This document shows, piece by piece, positions 25,055 to 33,595 of a stretch of DNA of 47,314 bases. How positions within the stretch are numbered: the stretch's first letter is position 1; each line of letters starts with the position of its first letter. Where the stretch lies: the NCBI GenBank assembly GCA_007121015.1, contig SKMN01000010.1:1-47314 (forward strand), in the 5' to 3' direction. Position numbers and translations under genes: made by a program. The notes beneath the pieces were generated by a model, which saw nothing but the letters and a program-made list of their open reading frames with translations, did no database searches and was not told the DNA's origin. The stretch comes from Coriobacteriia bacterium (lineage in GTDB: Bacteria; Actinomycetota; Coriobacteriia; Anaerosomatales; SLCP01).

Positions 25055-25900
25055 TCAGGAGGGCGTGCGGGATGGCAGGGTGCGCCCCGCGACGGCGTAG
25101 AGCGCCTCGAGGACCCCGTTCGGGACGTCGACTGTGGCGAGGTCGCCAGTAGGTGCCGCGGGGTCGTGGAAGTCGGTCCCGCCGGTCACTATGAGCCCGA
25201 GGCTCTCGGCGAGTGACGCGTACCGCGCACGCTCCTCGGTGTCGTGTTCGGCGTGGTAGGCCTCGATCCCGGCGAGCCCGACAGACACCAGCGTATCGAT
25301 CAGGTGGTCGCCGCCGGTCACCCCCGGATGAGCGAGAACGGGCACGCCGCCGGCAGCGCGGACGACGCGGACCGCCTCTTCCGGGGTGCGGACGTCTTTG
25401 GGGACGTAGAAGGGTTTGCCTCGGCCGAGCAGTCGCCGGAAGGCGTCGGTGACATCGTCCGCAACGCCCTGCTCGACGAGGACCCGAGCGACGTGCGAAC
25501 GGCCTACCGCGGCTCCCGCGGACAGAGTGAGCACGTGTCGCATCTCGATCGTGTACCCAGCGGCGGCAAGTGCGGCGACGATCGTCTCCGCGCGCCGGGT
25601 GCGCGCGTCCCTCAAGTCGCGGAGGTGTTCGAGGAAACGCTCGTCGGTGTGGTCGACGAAGTAGCCGAGGATGTGCACGTCGCTGTCCCCATGCACCGAC
25701 GACAGTTCAACCCCGGGGATGACGATCGGAGCTTCGGGGTGTGAGGTCGCGGCCGCGAGTGCCTCGGCGACGCCTTGGACCGAGTCGTGGTCCGTGATAG
25801 CGATGGCATGGACGCGCTTGTCGATTGCAGCCGCGACGACCTCGGAGGGTGTCAGCGTGCCGTCAGATGCGGTGGTGTGGACATGGAGGTCGATGCGCAC
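25055..25900 (-). CDS. PHP-domain phosphoesterase (RNase AM / nucleoside bisphosphatase type)
   Basis: A 281-residue PHP-family metal phosphoesterase. Metal-binding motifs are all present: DLHVHTTASDG (HxH), ITDHDS, GVELSS, DVHILGYF, LAHPG and TGGTDFH. The size and the inserted helical domain resemble the YciV/TrpH group, which removes 5' residues from small RNAs or acts on 3',5'-nucleoside bisphosphates. GTG 25900 is preceded by GGAGGTGG. It sits between spoVS and miaB; the substrate is inferred from family only. Confidence 0.88.
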   Translation of the reverse strand: MRIDLHVHTTASDGTLTPSEVVAAAIDKRVHAIAITDHDSVQGVAEALAAATSHPEAPIVIPGVELSSVHGDSDVHILGYFVDHTDERFLEHLRDLRDARTRRAETIVAALAAAGYTIEMRHVLTLSAGAAVGRSHVARVLVEQGVADDVTDAFRRLLGRGKPFYVPKDVRTPEEAVRVVRAAGGVPVLAHPGVTGGDHLIDTLVSVGLAGIEAYHAEHDTEERARYASLAESLGLIVTGGTDFHDPAAPTGDLATVDVPNGVLEALYAVAGRTLPSRTPS

Positions 25901-25924
25901 GGCAAGCCACCTCCGGGAAGGGGA

Positions 25925-26197
25925 TCAGCGGTGCATGTCACGAGGCTCGACGAGAAGACGGATCGCTGTCCGCTCCTCGCCGTTGATCGTGATCTCAGCG
26001 AACGCGGGGACGCACGTGAGTTCGATACCGGAAGGCGCGATGAATCCGCGGGCGATGGCGATAGCTTTGATGGCCTGGTTGAGGGCGCCGGCGCCGACGG
26101 TCTGTATCTCTACGGCTCCCTGTTCCCTGATGACGCCAGCGAGCGCGCCAGCGACGGAGTTGGGGTTCGACTTGCTCGAGACTTTGAGTACTTCCAC
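25925..26197 (-). CDS. spoVS: Stage V sporulation protein S family protein
   Basis: A 90-residue Alba-like-fold protein, very similar to Bacillus SpoVS (EVLKVSSKSNPNSVAG, GAGALNQAIKAIAIARGF, GEERTAIRLLVEPR). The ribosome-binding site decides the start: AAGGAG lies only one base from ATG 26203 but 7 nt from GTG 26197, and Bacillus SpoVS begins at the residue encoded there. SpoVS homologues exist in many non-sporulating bacteria, so its presence does not prove sporulation. Being downstream of rny and a GHKL ATPase matches Gram-positive gene order. Confidence 0.93.
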   Translation of the reverse strand: MEVLKVSSKSNPNSVAGALAGVIREQGAVEIQTVGAGALNQAIKAIAIARGFIAPSGIELTCVPAFAEITINGEERTAIRLLVEPRDMHR

Positions 26198-26333
26198 GGA
26201 CATACTCCTTGCACTGCTGGCATTCTGCTTCGTTGCCCCACGATGACGTGCGGCGGATGCGACTATGCTACGACGGTAAGTGCGCTGCGTTCAGCACACT
26301 AGAGTATAACGTAAAGCAGTCCCTGAGGGAGCC
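26198..26333 (-). promoter_or_regulatory. Intergenic region upstream of spoVS
   Basis: 136 bp without a gene, more AT-rich than its surroundings. It holds candidate -10 hexamers on the - strand (TATACT near 26303 and TAGCAT at 26270-26265), neither with a convincing -35. A small GAGG/CCTC hairpin follows the GHKL ATPase stop. A promoter for the spoVS-hflX operon is likely here but not pinned down. Confidence 0.35.
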
Positions 26334-27419
26334 TCACTCCTCTTTCTCGACGTCGAACCTGACCCTGAGACCGTCCCGGGTGACGGTGACCTTAGGTTCA
26401 CCCTTAAGGTGCACGTAGTATCGCTCGGCGAGGTCGTCGAACACCCGGGCGAGGTCCTGCTTGAAGCGTTCGAGGTCGGTGTGGTGGATCTTGAGCCCCC
26501 GGCGATCGCGATAGATGTCCGGCTCGGATTCAGGCGAGCAATCGTCGTCTCCCGCGACCTGCGAGAGAACGGTGTCGAGACCGGAGAGGTGGCCGCCCAG
26601 GATGCGGTGGGCGGTCCGCTCCGATACAGGTAGTGCGAGATCGCTACAGACCTCCACGAGCTCTAGGGCGTCTGCGGCGGTGGCTGGGCGTTGCCATACC
26701 GGGAGTCGCTCCGCCTGATCGGAGAAGAGGAGCTGAGACGTGTCGAGGGTTTCGCGAGCCGAGGCATGCAGCGTCGCGACGATCTCTGCGGGTGAGCCGA
26801 GATAGATGTCGAGTTCGGGATGCTCGCACGCGAATTCGACGACGCGCCTGATGACGTTGTGCGGGCCACGCACGACCTCGAGGCGACCGGCGGTGTCCCG
26901 TTCGACGACGGGCCACTGGGACTGGTCGGTCCGCTCCGGGAGATCGGTGGTATCGGCCACGACCGTGACGGAGGCTCCCTGATGGGAATCGGAGGCTGCG
27001 ACGCGGATATCGCTCACGTTGGACCGGACCGAGAACAGCGCCATCCCCCGGCCGTGGACTCCCCAACGGTCCATCACCATCGTCTCGAGCTTCGAGGTCA
27101 CGCGGGGTTCGAACACGGCCTCGTGCAGGGAGGGTGGGATTCCGACGCCATCGTCGATCATGGTGAGGATACGCGAGTCCTTGTCACGGCTCGTGGCGAT
27201 GAAGAGGCGCTGTGCGTGTGCGTCCCGGGCGTTGCGGAGCAGTTCGACGACGACGTCTTCGAACCACCGGATATCGTGACGCGCCTGACGGCGCTCGGCC
27301 TCGGAGACACGTAGTCGCACGAAGCCGTCCCCGAGGCTTTCCTCGATCTTCAGGTAGACCTCTCCCGAGACCGAACTCACGAAATCGAGCAGGTCGCCGG
27401 CGTCGCTGTTCTCGTGCAT
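26334..27419 (-). CDS. GHKL-family ATP-binding protein of unknown function
   Basis: A 361-residue protein whose N-terminal half is a GHKL (Hsp90/histidine kinase/MutL) ATPase fold. The N-box is VVELLRNARDA (Asn63), G1 is DDGVGIP (89-95) and G2 is GVHGRGMALFS (120-130). It lacks a histidine-kinase dimerisation domain, so it is not an ordinary sensor kinase. The C-terminal half is unassigned. Similar proteins lie between rny and spoVS in other Gram-positive genomes, but no role is established. ATG 27419 is the likely start, though its Shine-Dalgarno is poor. Confidence 0.8.
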   Translation of the reverse strand: MHENSDAGDLLDFVSSVSGEVYLKIEESLGDGFVRLRVSEAERRQARHDIRWFEDVVVELLRNARDAHAQRLFIATSRDKDSRILTMIDDGVGIPPSLHEAVFEPRVTSKLETMVMDRWGVHGRGMALFSVRSNVSDIRVAASDSHQGASVTVVADTTDLPERTDQSQWPVVERDTAGRLEVVRGPHNVIRRVVEFACEHPELDIYLGSPAEIVATLHASARETLDTSQLLFSDQAERLPVWQRPATAADALELVEVCSDLALPVSERTAHRILGGHLSGLDTVLSQVAGDDDCSPESEPDIYRDRRGLKIHHTDLERFKQDLARVFDDLAERYYVHLKGEPKVTVTRDGLRVRFDVEKEE

Positions 27420-27463
27420 GCTGTGGGTCCGATCCAGTGATGAACGAGGGACTGGACGGCAAA

Positions 27464-27507
27464 GAGGCCGCAATCGCGGCCTCCTCGCGCACGGCTGGTA
27501 GCCGTGC
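27464..27507 (-). terminator. Tandem hairpin terminator after rny
   Basis: Two stem-loops follow rny on the - strand. The first met by polymerase is GCACGGCT/AGCCGTGC (27489-27507, 8 bp, 3-nt loop). The second is GAGGCCGC/GCGGCCTC (27464-27483, 8 bp, 4-nt loop) followed by TTTG on the - strand. The second looks like a short intrinsic terminator and marks the end of the rny transcript before the GHKL gene. Confidence 0.7.
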
Positions 27508-27527
27508 CTAATGGTATCAGACGGCGT

Positions 27528-29057
27528 CTACTTGGCGTAGTCGACAGCCCTGCTCTCCCGGATGACCATGACCTTGATCTGACCGGGGTACTCGAGCTCA
27601 TCCTCGATCTGCTTTGCGATGTCACGGGCGAGGAGCACCGAGTCGGCGTCGTCGAGCTGGTCGGGTTTGACCATGACCCGGATCTCGCGTCCGGCCTGCA
27701 TCGCATAACACTTCTCGACACCGTCGTGCGCCTGCGCGACGGATTCGAGCTTCTCGAGTCGCTTGACGTAGCTATCGAGGGTCTCTCGGCGTGCTCCGGG
27801 GCGTGCGGCGCTGATGGCGTCGGCGGCTTGGACGATGACGGCCTCCACGGTACTCGCTTCGACATCCCCGTGGTGCGCCTCGATGCAGTGCAGGATCGCG
27901 GGAGGCTCATTCATGCGTCTCGCGAGGTCCGCTCCGATGATCGCGTGTGGACCCTCGACCTCGTGATCGATGGCCTTGCCGAGGTCGTGAAGGAGGCCGG
28001 CGCGCTTGGCGAGGCTCACATCAACGCCCAGTTCGGCTGCCATCACTCCGGCAAGGTGTGCGACCTCGAGCGAGTGGTTGAGGACGTTCTGGCCGTACGA
28101 GGTGCGGTACTTGAGTCGTCCGAGGGTGCGCACGATCTCGCTGTGCAACCCGTGGATGCCCGCGTCGAACGCGGCCTGCTCACCGGCCTCCTGGATCTGT
28201 TGGCCGACGAGGGTCTCCGCCTTGTTGAAGAGCTCCTCGATGCGGGCGGGATGGATGCGGCCGTCGGCGATGAGCGACTCGAGAGCGATCCGGCCGATCT
28301 CGCGACGGACAGGGTCGAAGCTCGAGAGGATCACGGCCTCCGGGGTATCGTCGATTATCAGGTTGATTCCGGTGAGCTGCTCGAAGGCGCGGATGTTGCG
28401 GCCTTCACGGCCGATGATGCGGCCCTTCATGTCGTCACTCGGGATATGGACGACCGACACGGTGGATTCTGCGGTGTGGTCTGCTGCGACGCGCTGGATC
28501 GCGATGCCTACGATATTGCGGGCTTTCTTGTCGGCCTCTTCGCGTGCGTACGTCTCCGCCTCTCGGATGATCGCCGCGGCATCGCGTTTGACGTCGTCCC
28601 TGACCCGGTCGAGCAGAAGTTCGCGGGCCTGCTCGGACGACATACCTGCGAGGCTCTCGAGGCGCTCGCGTTCCTGGTCTATCAACTCACTGAGCTCGGT
28701 CTCACGTTTCGTGATCTGGCCTTGGAGGCTGGAGAGCTGGTGATCGCGCTTGTCGAGGGATTCAGCGCGCCGGTCGATGCTCTCCTCACGCTGGATGAGG
28801 CGGTTCTCGAGCGTGCCGAGTTCTTTGCGGCGCTCCTTCGCTTCAGTCTCGGCTTCTTGCTTCATGCGGAAGATCTGATCTTTGGCTTCGATCAGGGCTT
28901 CCTTCTTGAGTGTCTCGGCCTGTTTCTCCGCATCCTGGACGATACGTTCGGCATCTTCGCGCGTGCGCACGTCGCGGCCTTGAACGAGGAATCGGGCAAC
29001 CAGGAAGCCGAGAGCGACACCGATGACTACTGCGACAATGGCTAAGACGAGTTCCAT
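27528..29057 (-). CDS. rny: Ribonuclease Y
   Basis: A membrane-anchored endoribonuclease that starts mRNA turnover in Gram-positive bacteria. 509 residues. An N-terminal membrane helix (about 2-22, [21 protein letters not shown]) is followed by a long coiled coil (about 30-185). A KH domain ([20 protein letters not shown]) and an HD domain follow; the HD motif is in [11 protein letters not shown], with HAIIGADLA and HHGDVE completing the metal site. ATG 29057 has AAGGGAG 8 nt upstream. It stands alone, with its own promoter and terminator. Confidence 0.97.
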   Translation of the reverse strand: MELVLAIVAVVIGVALGFLVARFLVQGRDVRTREDAERIVQDAEKQAETLKKEALIEAKDQIFRMKQEAETEAKERRKELGTLENRLIQREESIDRRAESLDKRDHQLSSLQGQITKRETELSELIDQERERLESLAGMSSEQARELLLDRVRDDVKRDAAAIIREAETYAREEADKKARNIVGIAIQRVAADHTAESTVSVVHIPSDDMKGRIIGREGRNIRAFEQLTGINLIIDDTPEAVILSSFDPVRREIGRIALESLIADGRIHPARIEELFNKAETLVGQQIQEAGEQAAFDAGIHGLHSEIVRTLGRLKYRTSYGQNVLNHSLEVAHLAGVMAAELGVDVSLAKRAGLLHDLGKAIDHEVEGPHAIIGADLARRMNEPPAILHCIEAHHGDVEASTVEAVIVQAADAISAARPGARRETLDSYVKRLEKLESVAQAHDGVEKCYAMQAGREIRVMVKPDQLDDADSVLLARDIAKQIEDELEYPGQIKVMVIRESRAVDYAK

Positions 29058-29370
29058 CGCGTGCACTCCCTTCTCAACGCTTTGGCGTCGGTAGACGGTC
29101 GGATCGGCGGATCGACCGGTCTCCAGCAGCGGCAAGCGGAAGGGCTGGGCGCTACGATACGAGTACCGGACGATGCGTCGTCCGGCATACGTGAGGTCTG
29201 CGCTACGAGTTGGAACGCGATGCCGTATATACAGCTACCAGGCCGGTAATGGCCCGGTACGTTATCACAGTCCGTATCTCATCAGACGAACCGCCGGCAT
29301 TGTTCCCAAACGAAACGCGGCGGAGATTCACATATGCCCTTTGCATACTAGCGATTACCAGCGCAAAGCG
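29058..29370 (-). other. rny 5' leader, 313 bp without a gene
   Basis: No supportable ORF or tRNA. The region is less GC-rich toward recX. It contains a perfect 8-bp stem CCGGACGA/TCGTCCGG with a TGCG loop (29166-29185) about 110 nt before the rny start. With the promoter at 29374-29345 it would form an unusually long untranslated leader, a possible site of mRNA-stability control. Confidence 0.5.
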
Positions 29371-29374
29371 TCAA
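29345..29374 (-). promoter_or_regulatory. rny promoter
   Basis: On the - strand TTGACG (29374-29369), an 18-bp spacer and TAGTAT (29350-29345) form a good sigma-70-type promoter. It overlaps the recX stop codon and lies about 290 nt before the rny start codon. Confidence 0.65.
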
Positions 29375-30030
29375 GATTCGAATCGATTCCTAATTGAGTC
29401 GTTATCGACGCAGGAATGCTGTTCTATCGCTGTCCGGGCGACGTCGTACGAGAACCCGCGAGAGACGAGGCGCCGGACCAGGCGTTCCCGTTCGCGCCGG
29501 TCGCGCGGGGGGTCAGCCGGCAATATCGCGAGCGCACGATCGAGTTCCTGCGCGGCGGGGGCCTCCTCTTCGAGGCGAGGGGCGACCCGGTCCGGCTCCA
29601 GTCCTGCCGCGGTCAATCCCCGGACGATACGGTCTCTCCCCCATCCGGCGGCGACTTTGGTCCTGATGTACGCCTCCGCGAAGCGCGCGTCATCGAGGGC
29701 GCCTATCTGCTCCATGCGCTCGATGACGTCGGTGACGACCTGCGCCGGGAATCCGTCTTCCGTGAGACGAGCGCGGAGTTCGACTCGAGAGCGCTCCCGA
29801 TAGCCGAGAAGTCTCATCGCTCGTGCGGATGCGACATCGTGCTCGACCTCCGCGAGCAACTGTTCGAGCCTCTCCGGGGACATCCGGTCGCCGCTCCTGA
29901 CTCCCGCTGCTGCCAGGACGTCTCGGGATGTGCTCCTGACCTCGTATCCGCCGATCGAAACGACGCGGGCCCTACCGCGTATGGAGGGCGAGGCGACGTG
30001 TATCTCGTCGGCAGGGATCTCGTCGAGCAC
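29371..30030 (-). CDS. recX: Regulatory protein RecX
   Basis: A RecA modulator that caps and limits RecA filaments. 219 residues: about 60 N-terminal residues of variable sequence, then the three tandem three-helix RecX repeats (ARAMRLLGYRERSRVELRARL, DDARFAEAYIRTKVAAGWGRDRIVRGL, RRERERLVRRLVSRGFSYDVARTAI). GTG 30030 starts 8 nt after the recA stop, so it is co-transcribed with recA and would share its SOS induction, the usual arrangement. Confidence 0.92.
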   Translation of the reverse strand: MLDEIPADEIHVASPSIRGRARVVSIGGYEVRSTSRDVLAAAGVRSGDRMSPERLEQLLAEVEHDVASARAMRLLGYRERSRVELRARLTEDGFPAQVVTDVIERMEQIGALDDARFAEAYIRTKVAAGWGRDRIVRGLTAAGLEPDRVAPRLEEEAPAAQELDRALAILPADPPRDRRERERLVRRLVSRGFSYDVARTAIEQHSCVDNDSIRNRFES

Positions 30031-30038
30031 GGTTACCG

Positions 30039-31070
30039 CTACTCCGATTCGCTTCCTTCAGCGGGTGACGTCCCGTTGACCGGCAAGCCGAGGCGCTCGC
30101 GGATCTTGTGTTCGACCTCGGTGCGGATGTCGATATGCTCGCGGAGGAATTCTTTCGCTGCCTCCCGGCCCTGGCCGAGACGCTCTTCCCCGTACGTGTA
30201 CCATGCTCCGGACTTGGCGACGACCGCCTCTTCGACACCGAGGTCGAGGAGGTTCCCCTCCTTGGAGATGCCCAGGCCGTACATGAGGTCGAACTCCGCC
30301 TGGCGGAACGGCGCAGCGACCTTGTTCTTGACGACCTTCGCGCGGACGCGGTTGCCGACGATGTCGGTCCCCTGCTTGATCGAGTCGATACGCCGCACAT
30401 CGATACGCACGGTCGAGTAGAACTTCAGGGCGCGTCCGCCTGTGGTCGTCTCGGGGCTGCCGAACATGACACCGATCTTCTCACGCAGCTGGTTGATGAA
30501 GATGCACGTGGTGTTCGACTTGCTGAGAGACCCGGCGAGCTTGCGGAGCGCCTGACTCATGAGCCTGGCGTGGAGGCCTACGGATGCGTCCCCCATCTCA
30601 CCCTCGAGTTCGGCACGAGGCACGAGCGCAGCGACCGAGTCGATGACGATGACATCGATAGCTCCGCTTCGCACGAGCATGTCGGTGATCTCGAGAGCCT
30701 GTTCTCCGGTGTCGGGCTGCGAGATGAGTATCTCGTCGATATCGACACCGAGCCGTGCGGCGTAGCTGGGGTCGAGCGCGTGCTCTGCGTCGACGAACGC
30801 CACCACGCCCCCCAACGCCTGTGCCTCAGCGATGATCTGGAGCGCGAGTGTGGTCTTCCCGCTGGCCTCGGGTCCGAATATCTCGACGATCCGTCCGCGC
30901 GGGACGCCGCCGATGCCGAGTGCGGCATCGAGTGCGAGCGCACCTGTGGGTATCGCGCACACCTGGGTGACCGCGGCATGTTCGCCGAGCTTCATGAGCG
31001 AGCCCTTGCCGAACTTGCGCTCGATCTGTTCCTTCGTGACGTCGAGCACTTTGGTCTTTTCGGAATCCAT
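30039..31070 (-). CDS. recA: Recombinase RecA
   Basis: The DNA strand-exchange ATPase and LexA co-protease, 343 residues. Walker A is [22 protein letters not shown] is the Walker B region, and loop L2 is around [28 protein letters not shown]. The acidic C-terminus (EGSESE) is usual for the family. ATG 31070 has GAGGAG 9 nt upstream. Its promoter carries a perfect SOS box in the spacer. No intein or insertion is visible. It follows thpR and cinA, as in many Gram-positive genomes. Confidence 0.98.
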   Translation of the reverse strand: MDSEKTKVLDVTKEQIERKFGKGSLMKLGEHAAVTQVCAIPTGALALDAALGIGGVPRGRIVEIFGPEASGKTTLALQIIAEAQALGGVVAFVDAEHALDPSYAARLGVDIDEILISQPDTGEQALEITDMLVRSGAIDVIVIDSVAALVPRAELEGEMGDASVGLHARLMSQALRKLAGSLSKSNTTCIFINQLREKIGVMFGSPETTTGGRALKFYSTVRIDVRRIDSIKQGTDIVGNRVRAKVVKNKVAAPFRQAEFDLMYGLGISKEGNLLDLGVEEAVVAKSGAWYTYGEERLGQGREAAKEFLREHIDIRTEVEHKIRERLGLPVNGTSPAEGSESE

Positions 31071-31118
31071 CGTAACGCGCTCCTCTTCCTCCAGGGGGAC
31101 TCCCTCGGGGCTGCCATG

Positions 31119-31147
31119 ACGCTACACGAACACACGTTCGATGTCAA
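31119..31147 (-). promoter_or_regulatory. recA promoter
   Basis: Consensus TTGACA (31147-31142) on the - strand, a 17-bp spacer and TAGCGT (31124-31119). The SOS box lies wholly inside the spacer. The TGA of the upstream thpR stop codon is part of the -35 hexamer. Confidence 0.85.
31127..31140. promoter_or_regulatory. SOS box of recA (LexA operator)
   Basis: CGAACACACGTTCG on the + strand, identical to SOS box 2 between the LysM gene and lexA and a perfect match to CGAACRNRYGTTYG. LexA here would block polymerase between -35 and -10. Confidence 0.93.
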
Positions 31148-31734
31148 CGCCTGCCCGACAGCGGGACGTCCGCGATACGTTCGTATATCGCACCGCTCGT
31201 GGTGAGTGTGCTTGAGTACAGCGTAACCTTCCCCACTGACATCGAGTACGGCGGTCCTGCAGCGAGATGGGTGCCGAGGATCGCCTCGGCATCGGGAAGA
31301 CCGTGGAACGAGCGTGGACGACGGGCTCGTGCAAGGGTGACGTGCGGTCGGAACCGACGCTCTTCGGTCTCGATACCGTGCAGCGATGCGACTGATTCGA
31401 GTTCGCGGACGACACGAGCGCCCGTGCCGGACGGATCGCTGAAGGTCGTCCAGAGCATCCGGGAAGCACGTCGCCGCGGCGCGCCGACGACAGCCTCGGT
31501 CAACAGCAGGTCGAACGTCGGGAGATCGGCGACCGCCCCGGTGAAGCCGGTGATGATGGGGTCGATGGTCTCCTCGGCGATGTCACCGAGGAACACGCAC
31601 GTGATGTGGAGGTTCTCGGCGGGGACCCATCGCGCGTCGCTCCAGCGAGGGTCGGCGTCGCGTGCGGCCCGGGCGCACTCGGTCAGGGCAGTCCTCCAAG
31701 GTCCGGTGAGGTCGATGCCGACGAACGCTCTCAT
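31144..31734 (-). CDS. thpR: RNA 2',3'-cyclic phosphodiesterase (2'-5' RNA ligase family)
   Basis: A 196-residue 2H phosphoesterase opening 2',3'-cyclic phosphate ends of RNA. The two HxTx motifs are HITCVFLG (about residue 42) and HVTLARA (about 131), on a MRAFVGIDL-type N-terminus. I start at ATG 31734 because it overlaps the cinA stop as ATGA; the upstream open frame is shadow of cinA. Its stop codon is embedded in the recA -35. The cinA-thpR-recA order is conserved in Gram-positives. Confidence 0.92.
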   Translation of the reverse strand: MRAFVGIDLTGPWRTALTECARAARDADPRWSDARWVPAENLHITCVFLGDIAEETIDPIITGFTGAVADLPTFDLLLTEAVVGAPRRRASRMLWTTFSDPSGTGARVVRELESVASLHGIETEERRFRPHVTLARARRPRSFHGLPDAEAILGTHLAAGPPYSMSVGKVTLYSSTLTTSGAIYERIADVPLSGRR

Positions 31735-32972
31735 GCCCGCGGCGCGACGGTGAGGCGGAGGAGGTCGAGCGCGTGGACGGTAGCGCGCTCCCTTACGAGG
31801 GAGCGGTCCCCGTCGAACGCCCGTGACCCGGCTGAGACACTCGAGCCGTCGGCCACAGCGAACCATACGAGACCTACGGGCTTGTCAGGACCGCCACCGC
31901 CCGGACCGGCGATGCCCGTGATGGCCATCGCGACGTCGGCACCGAGCATCTCGCGTGCGCCGGTCGCCATCTCGCGCACGCACGCTTCGCTGACCGCTCC
32001 GTGGGCGGCGAGGACGTCGTGCGACACGCGGAGCGCGCTGCGCTTGATCTCGTCGGCGTACGCCACGATCGCGCCGCGGAACGTCGCCGAGGAGCCGGGG
32101 ACGTCGGTGAGCGCGGCGGCGACGAGTCCCCCCGTGCACGACTCAGCGAGCCCGAGCGTGATGCCGCGGGCAGCAGCACCACCGACGACCACCTCGGCGA
32201 GCGAGGCGCCGTCCGTCGCATAACAGTGCGGGGCGAGGGCGGAGGCGACCTCGTCGGCAGCGGCGGCGAGAGCAGCGGTGTCGAGGTCGTGAGCGATGAG
32301 TACGACGTCGACGAGCGAGGGTCGGCCGAGGACGGTGAGCGAGACACCTCGATGTCCCTCGAGCGCGCGCTCTGCGCGCAACTGGGCGTCCGATTCGCGG
32401 ATGTCCACACAACCGATCACGCGTGGCGGCACCTGTTCCCTGCGGACAAGCGCTGCGAGCGACTCGGCGAGCATGGGACGCATCTCGCCGGGGGGCCCGG
32501 GAAGGAGGACGAGGTGGCCGCGAGCGGTCGGGACGACCTGACCCGGAGCGGTGCCGGTGGACGGTGTCAGGACGCGGGCACCTTCGAGGACGCAGGCCTG
32601 ACGGAGCACCTGAGAGGCGGCCCCGGGTTCGCGGTGTCCCTCGGCGATGCCCTCCAGCGTGGAGGCGACGTCGTGCTCGACTCGGAGCGGCAACCCGAGC
32701 GCATCGGCTGCCGCCTCCCGGGTGACGTCGTCGTGTGTCGGCCCGAGCCCTCCGGTGACCACGACGAGGTCGTGTGCGGAGGTCGCGTCCCGCACGTGAG
32801 CGGCGATCACCGAGCGGTCGTCGGGCAGAGCGGCGATCACCGAGGGCGTGTACCCGGCGGCCGCGACCGAGCGTGCGACGTCGGGACCGTTGGTGTCGGG
32901 ACGCAGTCCGTAGACGAGTTCGGTGCCCACGACGAGCACGGCAGCGGTCGGCACTGGAGCCCCGGCGGTCAC
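31731..32972 (-). CDS. cinA: CinA family protein (NMN amidohydrolase / ADP-ribose pyrophosphatase type)
   Basis: A 413-residue two-domain protein. The N-terminal MoCF/CinA domain (about 8-175) has GTELVYG and TGGLGPTHDD. The C-terminal domain (about 255-410) has AESCTGGLVAAALTDVPGSS and ITGIAGPGGGGPDKPVG, the NMN deamidase (PncC) signature. The protein recycles nicotinamide mononucleotide and is genetically linked to recA and competence in some species. GTG 32972 overlaps the pgsA stop as GTGA. Confidence 0.93.
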   Translation of the reverse strand: MTAGAPVPTAAVLVVGTELVYGLRPDTNGPDVARSVAAAGYTPSVIAALPDDRSVIAAHVRDATSAHDLVVVTGGLGPTHDDVTREAAADALGLPLRVEHDVASTLEGIAEGHREPGAASQVLRQACVLEGARVLTPSTGTAPGQVVPTARGHLVLLPGPPGEMRPMLAESLAALVRREQVPPRVIGCVDIRESDAQLRAERALEGHRGVSLTVLGRPSLVDVVLIAHDLDTAALAAAADEVASALAPHCYATDGASLAEVVVGGAAARGITLGLAESCTGGLVAAALTDVPGSSATFRGAIVAYADEIKRSALRVSHDVLAAHGAVSEACVREMATGAREMLGADVAMAITGIAGPGGGGPDKPVGLVWFAVADGSSVSAGSRAFDGDRSLVRERATVHALDLLRLTVAPRA

Positions 32973-33595
32973 GTCCGTTCAGCTCCCCGGTCGCCCCCGG
33001 GCCGCTTCGTGTCCCACGGACCGGCGAGCACGTCGCGTGCGTGATAGAAGTAGTCGAACATCGAGATGACGGTGAGCACGACCGCGATACCCATGAGGGC
33101 CCACGCCAGCGCTGCGAACCACGCAACCCCGGCCTCGCCGAGCATGCGGAGGAGCGGAGCGGAGTCCTTGACGATGAAACCGACGATGGCGACGACCTGG
33201 AACACGGTCTTGGCCTTGCCGTACGCCGAGGCCGCGATGACCTTACCCTCGGCTATCGCGACCATGCGGAGCCCGGAGACGATGAACTCGCGGCTGATGA
33301 TGACGAGCGCTATCCACGACGGCAGTTCGCCGAGTTCGACCAGGGCGACGAGCGCCGCGGTGACGAGAAGCTTGTCGGCGAGCGGGTCCAGGAACTTGCC
33401 GAACGTCGTGATCTCGTTGCGCGAACGGGCGAGGTATCCGTCGACCGCGTCGGTGGCGGCGAGCAGGGTGAAGAGCGCGGCGGCGAGGATCGGACCCCAG
33501 TCCGGCATGCCGGCGAGCATGCTCACGACGAACACCGGGATGAAGACCACGCGCAGCAGTGTCACGCGATTGGCCCAGTTCAGGGGTATGTTCAC
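32969..33595 (-). CDS. pgsA: CDP-diacylglycerol-glycerol-3-phosphate 3-phosphatidyltransferase
   Basis: A membrane enzyme making phosphatidylglycerophosphate, the first committed step to phosphatidylglycerol. 208 residues with several hydrophobic segments and the complete CDP-alcohol phosphotransferase motif D-x2-DG-x2-AR-x8-G-x3-D-x3-D (DAVDGYLAR ... GKFLDPLADK). I start at GTG 33595, which overlaps the rimO stop as GTGA with GGGGGAGG upstream and gives the typical NIPLNWANRVTLLRV N-terminus. A few non-conserved residues (TKRPGGDRGAERT) end the protein. Confidence 0.94.
   Translation of the reverse strand: MNIPLNWANRVTLLRVVFIPVFVVSMLAGMPDWGPILAAALFTLLAATDAVDGYLARSRNEITTFGKFLDPLADKLLVTAALVALVELGELPSWIALVIISREFIVSGLRMVAIAEGKVIAASAYGKAKTVFQVVAIVGFIVKDSAPLLRMLGEAGVAWFAALAWALMGIAVVLTVISMFDYFYHARDVLAGPWDTKRPGGDRGAERT

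Noticed and set aside
8864-25922. GGGNAGGG (E. coli KOPS-like) octamers pointing at dif
   Set aside because: By eye I found six pointing toward dif (8864 and 10632 on +; 12288, 17866, 19184 and 24519 on -) and two pointing away (17276 and 25915). The count is small and not exhaustive, some are Shine-Dalgarno sequences, and the motif differs between phyla, so I draw no conclusion. A genome-wide skewed-octamer count would settle it.
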